From positions 1 to 7,364 of the forward strand of contig JACCZH010000004.1 in assembly GCA_013696045.1 (NCBI GenBank): 7,364 bases of DNA, written 5' to 3'. Below the pieces are notes generated by a model. The model had not been told where the DNA came from, ran no database searches, and worked only from the letters and a program-made list of their open reading frames with translations. Positions 1 through 6,095 of the stretch are shown here, one piece after another; position 1 is the stretch's first letter, and every line of letters starts with the position of its first letter. Origin of the DNA: Chloroflexia bacterium. Lineage in GTDB: Bacteria; Chloroflexota; Chloroflexia; Thermomicrobiales; CFX8. A program made the position numbers and the translations under genes.

Positions 1-1
1 G

Positions 2-991
2 CCATTCCGCCGGGGCGACGCGCTCGTCCCAGCGACCTGGCTAGAGACGAACACCGGTGACGGTTGTCTCGCGTTGCCTGTGACCGACCTGGCGGCCTAC
101 CTGCGTCTGTTCCTGAACCGCGGCTACGTGATGGAGCCTCAGGTATTGACGGAGGAAAACTTCGGCCTCATGACCGCGCACGTTATCAACGTGAGTTGGG
201 CGGAGCCAGGTGGCTACTACGGCTACGCGATTGCGACACACGAGATCGATGGCCGAGCGGTGATTGGACACAGAGGCGGGATGGTCGGATATGCGACCGA
301 CATGAAGGGTGATGTGAACGCTGGCGTGGGCGCAGTCGCGATGGTAAACGGTATTGGCGACCCCAGCGAATTCACGACCTACGCGCTCAGGCTGCTCCAG
401 ACATCCGTCCTCGGCGGCGACCTTCCAGACGCACCGGCCTCCAACGATCCTGAGCACGTCCAAAATGCGGCTGATTACGCTGGTGTCTACCGCTCCGAGG
501 GGCAAGAGGTCAAGCTAACGGCTAGCGGTCAGTTTCTTCGGCTAGAGACGGATGGTGGGCCCGTCCGGCTCGAAACGCGCGGTGAGGATCGCTTCCACAT
601 CCCACGCCCTGGCTTCAATCGTTTCCTGTTCTCCTTTTCGCGCAACGAACAAGGCGAAGTCATTCAAGCCTCGCACGGTTCCGATTGGCACATAAATGAA
701 CGCTACGAAGGTCTGACGGCCATTGACCATCCGGACGCATGGGGCGCCTATACAGGGCACTATCGCAGCCACAACCCCTGGTTAACGAATCTGCGAGTCG
801 TTCTGCGCGCTGGGCAGCTGATGCTGGTGTATTCCGGTGGCGACGAGGGAATGCTGTGCCCGCTGGACGACGGAGTTTTCGCCGCCCCGGAAGGGGGACC
901 GGAGCGTGTGCGGTTCGATACGGTCGTCGATGGGAAGGCTTTGCGCCTGAACTATAGCGGCAACGATTTCTATCGCTTCTTCACCAAGTAA
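2..991 (+). CDS. Beta-lactamase-family serine hydrolase, C-terminal part (5' end outside window)
   Basis: The frame is open from the first codon at base 2 to TAA at 989-991, giving 329 residues of a longer protein. An HRGG motif at residues 90-93 (bases 269-280), followed by GYATDM, matches the HxGG/KTG-equivalent box of class C beta-lactamase-like hydrolases (penicillin-binding-protein fold). The SxxK and YxN motifs must lie upstream, so catalytic competence cannot be judged. After about residue 140 come two similar beta-rich modules beginning YAGVYRS (residue 159) and YTGHYRS (residue 250), like the lipocalin-like C-terminal domains seen on many such hydrolases. Members include esterases, D-aminopeptidases and carboxypeptidases; the substrate cannot be named here. 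No terminator hairpin is visible between its stop and the trpS promoter 20 bp downstream. The family call is fairly sure; the specific activity is unknown. Confidence 0.8.
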   Translation, partial: PFRRGDALVPATWLETNTGDGCLALPVTDLAAYLRLFLNRGYVMEPQVLTEENFGLMTAHVINVSWAEPGGYYGYAIATHEIDGRAVIGHRGGMVGYATDMKGDVNAGVGAVAMVNGIGDPSEFTTYALRLLQTSVLGGDLPDAPASNDPEHVQNAADYAGVYRSEGQEVKLTASGQFLRLETDGGPVRLETRGEDRFHIPRPGFNRFLFSFSRNEQGEVIQASHGSDWHINERYEGLTAIDHPDAWGAYTGHYRSHNPWLTNLRVVLRAGQLMLVYSGGDEGMLCPLDDGVFAAPEGGPERVRFDTVVDGKALRLNYSGNDFYRFFTK

Positions 992-1011
992 CAGCCGGGC
1001 TTCAATCGCAA

Positions 1012-1041
1012 TTGACAGAAGGCGGGAACGGCGGCTAAGAT
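1012..1041 (+). promoter_or_regulatory. Sigma-70-type promoter for the trpS leader
   Basis: A perfect -35 hexamer TTGACA (1012-1017) is followed after 18 bases by TAAGAT (1036-1041), a 4/6 match to TATAAT. Transcription would begin near 1048, just upstream of the T-box Stem I. The position immediately before a recognisable leader RNA supports the call. Confidence 0.7.
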
Positions 1042-1047
1042 ACTGCA

Positions 1048-1356
1048 TACGTAAAGACGTGAACAACGTCGATCGGAACGAGTACCTGGTCAAGCGGGTG
1101 GCAGAGAGCCGGCGGGATGCTGCAAAGCCGGTGACAGCGCGAGCAGGGAATGGATCCGGGAGTTGCGCTCCGAACGGGTGAGAACCACCTCAAGTAGGCA
1201 GCGCCGGGGACTCCGCCGTTATCCGGGAGCGGGATATCGGACACCGTACGTGTCCCGTATCCGCAGAGTGGGTTGTGCGCCGCACAGCCAACCAGGGTGG
1301 CACCGCGGGAGTGTTAGGTAACGCCTCCGTCCCTCTAGTGGGATGGGGGTTTTTTG
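1048..1356 (+). promoter_or_regulatory. T-box riboswitch (tRNA-Trp-sensing leader) of trpS
   Basis: This leader RNA reads the charging state of tRNA-Trp and controls read-through into trpS. Visible landmarks in order: AGTA of the Stem I loop-E region (1081-1084); AGAGAG (1103-1108); a distal hairpin with arms 1109-1113 and 1127-1131 and a GATGCTGCAAA-type loop; GGAA followed by specifier codon TGG (1151-1153) and GGAGTTG (1159-1165); an AGTAGGC..CCGTTAT block (1193-1221); a strong Stem III-like hairpin about 1229-1265; and the T-box AGGGTGGCACCGCGGG (1294-1309). The bulge UGGC (1298-1301) would pair with a GCCA 3' end, meaning discriminator G, as in bacterial tRNA-Trp. AGGG (1294-1297) can pair with CCCT (1331-1334) to form the antiterminator, which excludes the terminator. 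Specifier, discriminator match and downstream gene all agree. The 5' end is inferred from the promoter. Confidence 0.95.
1324..1355 (+). terminator. Intrinsic terminator of the T-box attenuator
   Basis: A ten-pair stem joins CCTCCGTCCC (1324-1333) to GGGATGGGGG (1340-1349), including two G-T wobbles, across the six-base loop TCTAGT. A run of six T follows (1350-1355). The 5' arm overlaps the bases that pair with the T-box in the antiterminator form, so the two structures are mutually exclusive. Confidence 0.93.
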
Positions 1357-1396
1357 TTGTTTTCATTCTGCATGGATTAACGAAAGGTAGACTGAT

Positions 1397-2443
1397 ATGG
1401 CGACACAAGTACCGGAAACCGAAGCGCAGCTCAAGCCGATGACCGACGCCGCCAAGCGCAAGCGCATCCTCTCCGGCATCCAGCCGAGCGGCGATCTCAC
1501 GCTGGGCAACTACCTTGGAGCTATCCGCAACTGGGTCATCCAGCAGGATGAGTGCGAGAGCTTTCATCCGATCGTCAATCTGCATGCTATGAGCGGGTCG
1601 TTTGATCCGGAGGCGCTGCGGCGACGGACTCTGGAGCTGGCGGCCGGACTGCTAGCGTGCGGAATCGACCCGGAGAAGGCTGTGCTCTTTGTGCAGTCGC
1701 AGATTCCAGAGCACACCGAGCTGACCTGGATTTTATGTACCCAGACGATGTACGGCGAGCTGGGCCGGATGATCCAGTTCAAGGAGAAGCGCGGCACGGC
1801 GTCCGACGCCAAGACGAGCGCGGCACTGTTCTTTTACCCTGTTCTTCAAGGTGCCGACATCCTGATCTACGACGCCGATCTGGTGCCGGTGGGCGAGGAT
1901 CAACGCCAGCACATCGAGTTGACGCGCGACATCGGAAATCGCTTCAACACGACGTTTGGCGAGACGTTCAAGCTGCCGGAAGCCGACATCAAGACAGACG
2001 GCGCGCGGATCATGGGGCTCGACGACCCGGCCAAGAAAATGAGCAAGAGCGCCGCCAGCCCGGCTAACTACATCGCACTCACCGACGAGCCGGACGTGAT
2101 CCGGAAGAAGATCAACCGGGCTGTGACTGACTCGGGCTCCGAGATCGTTGCCCGCCAGGACAAGCCGGCGTTGACCAACCTGCTGACCATCTTCTCATTG
2201 ATGACCGACACACCGGTGGCCGACCTCGAGGCACGTTACGAAGGCGCAGGCTACGGTCAGTTCAAGCGCGATCTCGGCGATGCGGTGGCCGACCATCTCG
2301 CGCCAATTCAGGCTCGCTTGAAGGAACTTACGTCCGAGCGTGCCCAGCTTGAGAGCATCCTTCATCGCGGCACCGAGCGCGCTCGCGAGGTGACGGTTCC
2401 GAAGATGGAGCGGGTTCGTGAGGTGACGGGGCTTAGCCTTTAA
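1397..2443 (+). CDS. trpS: Tryptophanyl-tRNA synthetase
   Basis: This class Ic aminoacyl-tRNA synthetase attaches tryptophan to tRNA-Trp in the cytoplasm. At 348 residues it is close to the usual bacterial length (about 330-350). The HIGH-type nucleotide-binding motif appears as PSGDLTLGN (residues 30-38), with the T-x-G-N form normal for TrpRS. The conserved GEDQRQHIELTRD block spans 166-178, and the KMSKS loop is intact at 214-218 (from base 2036). The ATG at 1397 is chosen because AAAGG (1383-1387) lies 9 bases upstream. A second Met at residue 15 (base 1439) is closer to the usual N-terminus, and the first 20 residues are a short polar extension. Expression is governed by the T-box leader ending at 1356. 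It converges on the acylase gene, with a 107-bp gap. Confidence 0.97.
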   Translation: MATQVPETEAQLKPMTDAAKRKRILSGIQPSGDLTLGNYLGAIRNWVIQQDECESFHPIVNLHAMSGSFDPEALRRRTLELAAGLLACGIDPEKAVLFVQSQIPEHTELTWILCTQTMYGELGRMIQFKEKRGTASDAKTSAALFFYPVLQGADILIYDADLVPVGEDQRQHIELTRDIGNRFNTTFGETFKLPEADIKTDGARIMGLDDPAKKMSKSAASPANYIALTDEPDVIRKKINRAVTDSGSEIVARQDKPALTNLLTIFSLMTDTPVADLEARYEGAGYGQFKRDLGDAVADHLAPIQARLKELTSERAQLESILHRGTERAREVTVPKMERVREVTGLSL

Positions 2444-2473
2444 TCTGCCATTCCGGCCGGCTACCCTCTGGGG

Positions 2474-2526
2474 GCAGGAATCCGTTCTCCGACTCTTTAA
2501 ACCACGGAGAAACGGATCCTTCCTGC
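2474..2526. repeat. Long imperfect inverted repeat between convergent genes
   Basis: Arm 2474-2490 (GCAGGAATCCGTTCTCC) pairs with arm 2506-2526 over 17 base pairs. The second arm carries a one-base bulge (A at 2511/2512) and a three-base bulge (2517-2519), and the loop is 15 bases. It is followed by TCAGGATGACA (2528-2538). Neither strand has a T-run after the hairpin, so it is not a textbook intrinsic terminator, although it could slow polymerase or protect 3' ends for both trpS and the acylase. The GTCATCCTGA motif on the minus strand resembles dispersed intergenic palindromes I recall from several bacterial genomes. That link is memory-based and unverified. Confidence 0.6.
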
Positions 2527-2550
2527 GTCAGGATGACAATTGAGAACGTA

Positions 2551-4878
2551 CTACGTCGCCTCCAACCGCTGGCTCGTCTCGGCCTGGGCTGTAATCGCGT
2601 CCCAGTCGTACAGCATTGGGATGAGATCGACGTTGGCCCAGGTCTCGACCTGGTCGGACCAGTGTGGGCTGGCGGGGTGACCGGAGGCCCCGAGAGGGAC
2701 GATCCAGCGGCAGTTGTTCCAGTCGGCCAGGTCGAACACATAGCGCGCAACGGATGTGCTGGCCACGTTAAAGCTGGTACCCGCGGCAACGGCGGATGCT
2801 TGCGGGGTGTCGCCGTCACCGCCGATGGAGGCGGAGGGCGGGTTGAGCTCGGCTTGCAGGTCGGGGTGCGCGGCCGTCAGCGGGTGGATCGGCGTGGTGT
2901 GGTGCAGGTCGCCCCACTTCCAGGTGCCGATGTCCGGTCCAAGCATCTCCGTTAGGCGGGTGACGGATCGGGTCAATGCCTCGTTCAAGACGGACTCCCA
3001 GGTGAGGGCGTTGGTTAGAAAGGTTGTGTCGTTGTCTCTCATCATGCTTGGCGTCATCCACCAGAGCAGAGCGCCAAGGGTCACCCCGGACGGCTCGCCG
3101 GAGAACGGGGTTGTCTTTAGTGGCGCGATGGCAGGTTGCTCCATGACAATGCGGACGACCGAATCTCGTAGCGCTATGTAAATGGCCGCTCCGGTTGAAT
3201 CAGTGTCCATCTTGGCGTCCCAGGTCCGCAGCTGGTCAAGTGCCTGGCTTTCGGCCGGGTCTTCAGGCGCGGCGCCGGCCAGCGCATCGATAAAGAGCTT
3301 GCTTGGGAGCGAGACACGATCCGCATGGATCGCGGACATGTCGTTAACGGTGGCCGCCTGAAGCTCCTCGATGCGACTGATAATCCGGGCTGCCCGGCTG
3401 GGCGGCGCGTAGTCGAGCGCGATGTAATGGGGGTAGTCGTCACCGGCGATGCGGTTGTTGGCGGTGACGATATAGCCGGTGTCAGGGTTGTGCAGGCGCG
3501 GCATCTCATCGAAAGGGATCGTGCCGTCCCACTCGTGCTCGCCGGTCCAGCCGGGAACTGGAAGCCAGCCGTTGGCGCGGTTGCGGACCGGCACCTTGCC
3601 GCGGGTTAGATAGCCGATCGCTCCATCCTTGTCCGCAGTGATGAGGTTATTGCATGGGTCGACCCAGGGCCGCATGGCCGCGTCGAACTCCTCGACGCTG
3701 GTCGCCTTGAGCATCGGCAGGAAGGCATGGAAACCCTGATTGGGTTCGGCGGTAGCGGTGTAGCGCATGCTGATCGCGTAGCCGGTTGTTGGATCGCCGA
3801 TCACAACTGGTCCGTGGTGGGTGACGGTGATGTTGATCTCGATGGGATCGCTGTCTTTGACTTCAATCGTGTCAGTGCGCTGCTCGGCGTCGCGCATCTC
3901 GCCCTTGAACTCGTAGCGTCCCGGATTCTCGCGGTCGAATTTCTCGACGAAGAGATCCTGATAGTCGGCTGCGGCGTGGGTGATACACCAGGCGACATGC
4001 TGGTTGTGGCCAAAATGAGGGAAGCCGGGGATGCCTGAGAAAGACATACCAACCACGTCGAACTCCGGGCAGGCGACATGGTTCTGGTAGTAGACATTGG
4101 GCACATCGAGCGCGCGGTGAGGGTCGCCGGCCATGAGAGGCTTGCCGGACTTCGTGCGGCTGCCGTGCAGCGCCCAGTTGTTGCTGCCGGAATCCATCTC
4201 GAAGAGCTGCGACAGCGCGTCGGTACCGGGTTGCAGTTCGGCCATATCGCGCATGGCCCGGATGTGTTCATCACCCGGTGGAACGATCAGGACCTCGTCG
4301 CCCTGACTTTCCGACCGCACACGGGACGCGGCTTCGGGACCGAGCGCCAGTAGCACCCGCGCTTTCCAGAGCTTACCCATACCGGTCCCCATAAGAATGT
4401 GGCGAATCTTGTAGATGGCGCAGCCGTCCCAGGGTTGCCATGGCTCAGGTGTCATGTTGGTAAGCCCAAACTCGGCCGGCAAGGTCTTCGTACTGTTGAT
4501 GAACGCGTTCACGCCGGCTGCGTAGTCATCGAACATCGCCCGGGTCTCAGGGTTGAAATGCTCGTAATCGAGCCGGCCGCTTTCGGCAAGGGTAGCGCGG
4601 CGAGCAAAGACGTCGTTGGTCAGACCGGCCGGCCCGACGATCTCGGCGGTGCGGCCGTAGGCGCGCCGGCGATCCCATTCCATCTGCCATAGGCGATCCT
4701 GTGCATGGGCAAACCCCTGACCGAAGAACGCATCGTGGAGCGTCGTGGCGTGAACGTGCGGGATGCCGTAGCGGTCGCGATAAATCTCGACGGTCCCATC
4801 CAGACCCGCGATGCTCACCGTGCCGGTCATATCGGGCAACGCTTTGCTCCATACATCTTGCTGAATCGTCCGCGACAT
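2551..4878 (-). CDS. Penicillin acylase family protein (Ntn hydrolase)
   Basis: This 775-residue protein belongs to the penicillin G acylase / cephalosporin acylase / acyl-homoserine-lactone acylase family. These precursors cut themselves into alpha and beta chains and then hydrolyse amide bonds of N-acyl compounds. The beta-chain nucleophile is visible in GSNNWA as Ser232 (bases 4183-4185). Other family blocks are DRYGIPHVHA (about 37-45), GFAHAQDRLWQMEW (55-68), PLMAGDPH (about 247-254), GIPGFPHFGHN..AWCITHAAADYQDLF (about 282-310) and TANNRI further on. The start is set at 4878 because AAGGAGG lies five bases upstream; an in-frame Met 11 codons earlier (4911) has no such site. The N-terminus begins MSRTIQQDVWSK and shows no hydrophobic signal segment, unlike the classical periplasmic enzymes. 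It is divergent from lplB and convergent with trpS, so it is probably monocistronic. The substrate cannot be predicted. Confidence 0.93.
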   Translation of the reverse strand: MSRTIQQDVWSKALPDMTGTVSIAGLDGTVEIYRDRYGIPHVHATTLHDAFFGQGFAHAQDRLWQMEWDRRRAYGRTAEIVGPAGLTNDVFARRATLAESGRLDYEHFNPETRAMFDDYAAGVNAFINSTKTLPAEFGLTNMTPEPWQPWDGCAIYKIRHILMGTGMGKLWKARVLLALGPEAASRVRSESQGDEVLIVPPGDEHIRAMRDMAELQPGTDALSQLFEMDSGSNNWALHGSRTKSGKPLMAGDPHRALDVPNVYYQNHVACPEFDVVGMSFSGIPGFPHFGHNQHVAWCITHAAADYQDLFVEKFDRENPGRYEFKGEMRDAEQRTDTIEVKDSDPIEINITVTHHGPVVIGDPTTGYAISMRYTATAEPNQGFHAFLPMLKATSVEEFDAAMRPWVDPCNNLITADKDGAIGYLTRGKVPVRNRANGWLPVPGWTGEHEWDGTIPFDEMPRLHNPDTGYIVTANNRIAGDDYPHYIALDYAPPSRAARIISRIEELQAATVNDMSAIHADRVSLPSKLFIDALAGAAPEDPAESQALDQLRTWDAKMDTDSTGAAIYIALRDSVVRIVMEQPAIAPLKTTPFSGEPSGVTLGALLWWMTPSMMRDNDTTFLTNALTWESVLNEALTRSVTRLTEMLGPDIGTWKWGDLHHTTPIHPLTAAHPDLQAELNPPSASIGGDGDTPQASAVAAGTSFNVASTSVARYVFDLADWNNCRWIVPLGASGHPASPHWSDQVETWANVDLIPMLYDWDAITAQAETSQRLEAT

Positions 4879-4883
4879 CCATT

Positions 4884-4890
4884 CCTCCTT
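4884..4890 (-). promoter_or_regulatory. Shine-Dalgarno site deciding the acylase start
   Basis: Read on the minus strand this is AAGGAGG, a near-perfect Shine-Dalgarno sequence five bases before the ATG at 4878. It lies inside the longer open frame that begins at 4911 and so argues for the shorter 775-residue product. Confidence 0.85.
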
Positions 4891-4922
4891 GATAACGGCC
4901 TGCAATAGCATGTGTTGCGGGC

Positions 4923-4928
4923 ATCATA
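4923..4928 (-). promoter_or_regulatory. Candidate -10 element for the acylase gene
   Basis: On the minus strand TATGAT matches five of six positions of TATAAT and sits 44 bases before the acylase ATG, a sensible distance. No good -35 hexamer is seen 16-18 bases upstream, where lplB coding sequence begins. The divergent gap is only 57 bp, so any promoters for the two genes must be closely packed or overlap coding sequence. I could not identify a convincing promoter for lplB. Confidence 0.3.
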
Positions 4929-4935
4929 GCGCGAT

Positions 4936-5280
4936 ATGAGTCAGGCCTCGCTTGATCTCGGTGGCACACTTGAATGGAAGATTAAAGGCGGATGGGGAAA
5001 CGCTATGCATGGAGAATTCAAGACGCCCGGCGGAAAGCTTGTCGTCGTCGACTTTGACGTACACAATGAGCGTCTGAACAATGTGATGGTTTCAGGTGAT
5101 TTCTTCCTCTACCCTGAGGAAACGTTGGAGCGCATTAATGCCGCGCTCGAAGACATGCCGGTGGCATCCAGTGAAGACGAGATGTTGCGATGCCTGGAAG
5201 ACGCGATCCCGGACGACGCCGCGCTGGTTGGATTTTCGCCCGGCGCAGTCGTGACCGCGGTGATAAGGGGGTTGGCATGA
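4936..5280 (+). CDS. lplB: Lipoate-protein ligase accessory (C-terminal domain) subunit, LplB-like
   Basis: This 114-residue protein corresponds to the accessory domain that forms the C-terminus of one-chain LplA enzymes and is a separate subunit in archaeal (Thermoplasma-type) ligases. That domain is needed for lipoate activation to lipoyl-AMP. The diagnostic stretch is PGGKLVVVDFDVHNERLNN (31-49) and then VSGDFFLYPEE (52-62), followed by an acidic helical region. The next gene encodes the catalytic half and overlaps this one by four bases (ATGA, 5277-5280), implying translational coupling. The start is uncertain: ATG 4936 has no clear Shine-Dalgarno site, and Met24 (ATG 5005, just before HGEFKTPGGKLV) would give a 91-residue protein beginning where the conserved domain begins. 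The family call rests on motif recognition and on the adjacent ligase. Confidence 0.85.
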   Translation: MSQASLDLGGTLEWKIKGGWGNAMHGEFKTPGGKLVVVDFDVHNERLNNVMVSGDFFLYPEETLERINAALEDMPVASSEDEMLRCLEDAIPDDAALVGFSPGAVVTAVIRGLA

Positions 5281-6083
5281 TGCCCGTTGTCGAACCATAT
5301 CCGCCAGCCGCCGACCGGCGCTGGGCAGACGTCCAGTGGGACTTGATAGCGGCCATTCCCGAGACACCTGCCATGAACATAGCCCTTGATGAGGTGCTCA
5401 CCAAGGCTGTTGGGCGTGGAGAGCGTGGTCCGACCCTCCGCATCTGGTCTTGGGCCAGCGACGCGATCATTCTGGGACGCTTTCAGTCTGTCCGCAACGA
5501 GGTTCAGATTGAGAATGCCCAGGCGATGGGCGTCGAGATCGTGCGGCGGATTAGTGGCGGTGGCGCAATGCTGGTGCAGCCGGATGGCGCGATCACATAT
5601 TCGATCTACGTGCCACCATCGTTCGTGCACGATCTTTCGTTTAGTGAGTCGTATGCCTTCCTGGATAGCTGGGTGGTCTCGGCTCTGCGCGATCTCGGGA
5701 TCGACGCCTGGTATCAGCCGCTGAACGACATTACCTCGTCGGAGGGCAAGATCGGTGGCGCTGCCCAGGCGCGGCGCTTCGGCGCGGTGTTGCATCACAC
5801 GACAATGGCGTATGACATGAACGTCGATCTATTGACCAATGTCCTGCGGATTGGCCAGGAGAAGCTGAGCGACAAGGGTCTCTCCAGCGCGGCCAAGCGG
5901 GTTGCGCCGCTGCGCCAGCAGTCCCAGATGCCCCGCCAGGCGATCGTCGACACGTTCGTTAGCCGCTTTGTTGAGCTAACCAACGCGACGCCAAATGATG
6001 TGACGCTCGAAGAGCGGGCCGAGGCGGAGGCGCTTGCGCGTGAGAAGTTCACGAACGACGAGTGGACGTACATTTTGCCGTAG
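5277..6083 (+). CDS. lplA: Lipoate-protein ligase catalytic subunit, LplA-like
   Basis: This 268-residue member of the biotin/lipoate A/B ligase family transfers lipoate, via lipoyl-AMP, to a lysine of lipoyl domains (2-oxoacid dehydrogenase E2 or GcvH) in the cytoplasm. The signature RRISGGGAMLV (90-100) matches the family RRxSGGG motif. NDITSSEGKIGGAAQARR (150-167) carries the presumed catalytic Lys158, followed by LHHTTM. The Asn-Asp before that lysine occupies the region where LipM-type octanoyltransferases have their catalytic Cys, which favours a ligase. The protein ends without the usual C-terminal accessory domain; the preceding gene supplies it. The start is ATG 5277 (next codon also ATG), overlapping the lplB stop, with AAGGGGG (5265-5271) five bases upstream. 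The open frame extends upstream to 5190, but that part overlaps lplB coding sequence and is not used. An octanoyl- or lipoyl-amidotransferase role is the main alternative. Confidence 0.9.
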   Translation: MMPVVEPYPPAADRRWADVQWDLIAAIPETPAMNIALDEVLTKAVGRGERGPTLRIWSWASDAIILGRFQSVRNEVQIENAQAMGVEIVRRISGGGAMLVQPDGAITYSIYVPPSFVHDLSFSESYAFLDSWVVSALRDLGIDAWYQPLNDITSSEGKIGGAAQARRFGAVLHHTTMAYDMNVDLLTNVLRIGQEKLSDKGLSSAAKRVAPLRQQSQMPRQAIVDTFVSRFVELTNATPNDVTLEERAEAEALAREKFTNDEWTYILP

Positions 6084-6095
6084 CGTCATCCTCGC

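Noticed and set aside
41..505. Minus-strand open frame of 154 codons opposite the serine hydrolase
   Set aside because: It is antisense to a gene with clear family motifs, and its translation resembles no known protein.
2474..2526. Reading the inverted repeat as a bidirectional intrinsic terminator
   Set aside because: No T-run follows the hairpin on either strand and the 15-base loop is large, so I annotated it as a repeat rather than a terminator.
3801..4274. Minus-strand open frame of 157 codons inside the acylase gene
   Set aside because: It is an out-of-frame reading of the acylase, rich in Ser, Pro, Thr and Arg, with no independent start signals or family motifs.
4879..4911. Upstream ATG at 4911 as the acylase start
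   Set aside because: The AAGGAGG ribosome binding site lies inside that extension, five bases before ATG 4878. The extra 11 residues are not needed by the fold and do not form a signal peptide.
5190..5276. N-terminal extension of the LplA frame back to 5190
   Set aside because: It would overlap the lplB coding region by about 90 bases with an Arg-rich translation unlike the family. The ATGA junction and AAGGGGG site support ATG 5277.
5109..5798. Long minus-strand open frame of 229 codons opposite lplB/lplA
   Set aside because: It lies antisense to two well-supported genes, has no recognisable motif and a compositionally odd translation. It is a typical shadow frame in GC-rich DNA.
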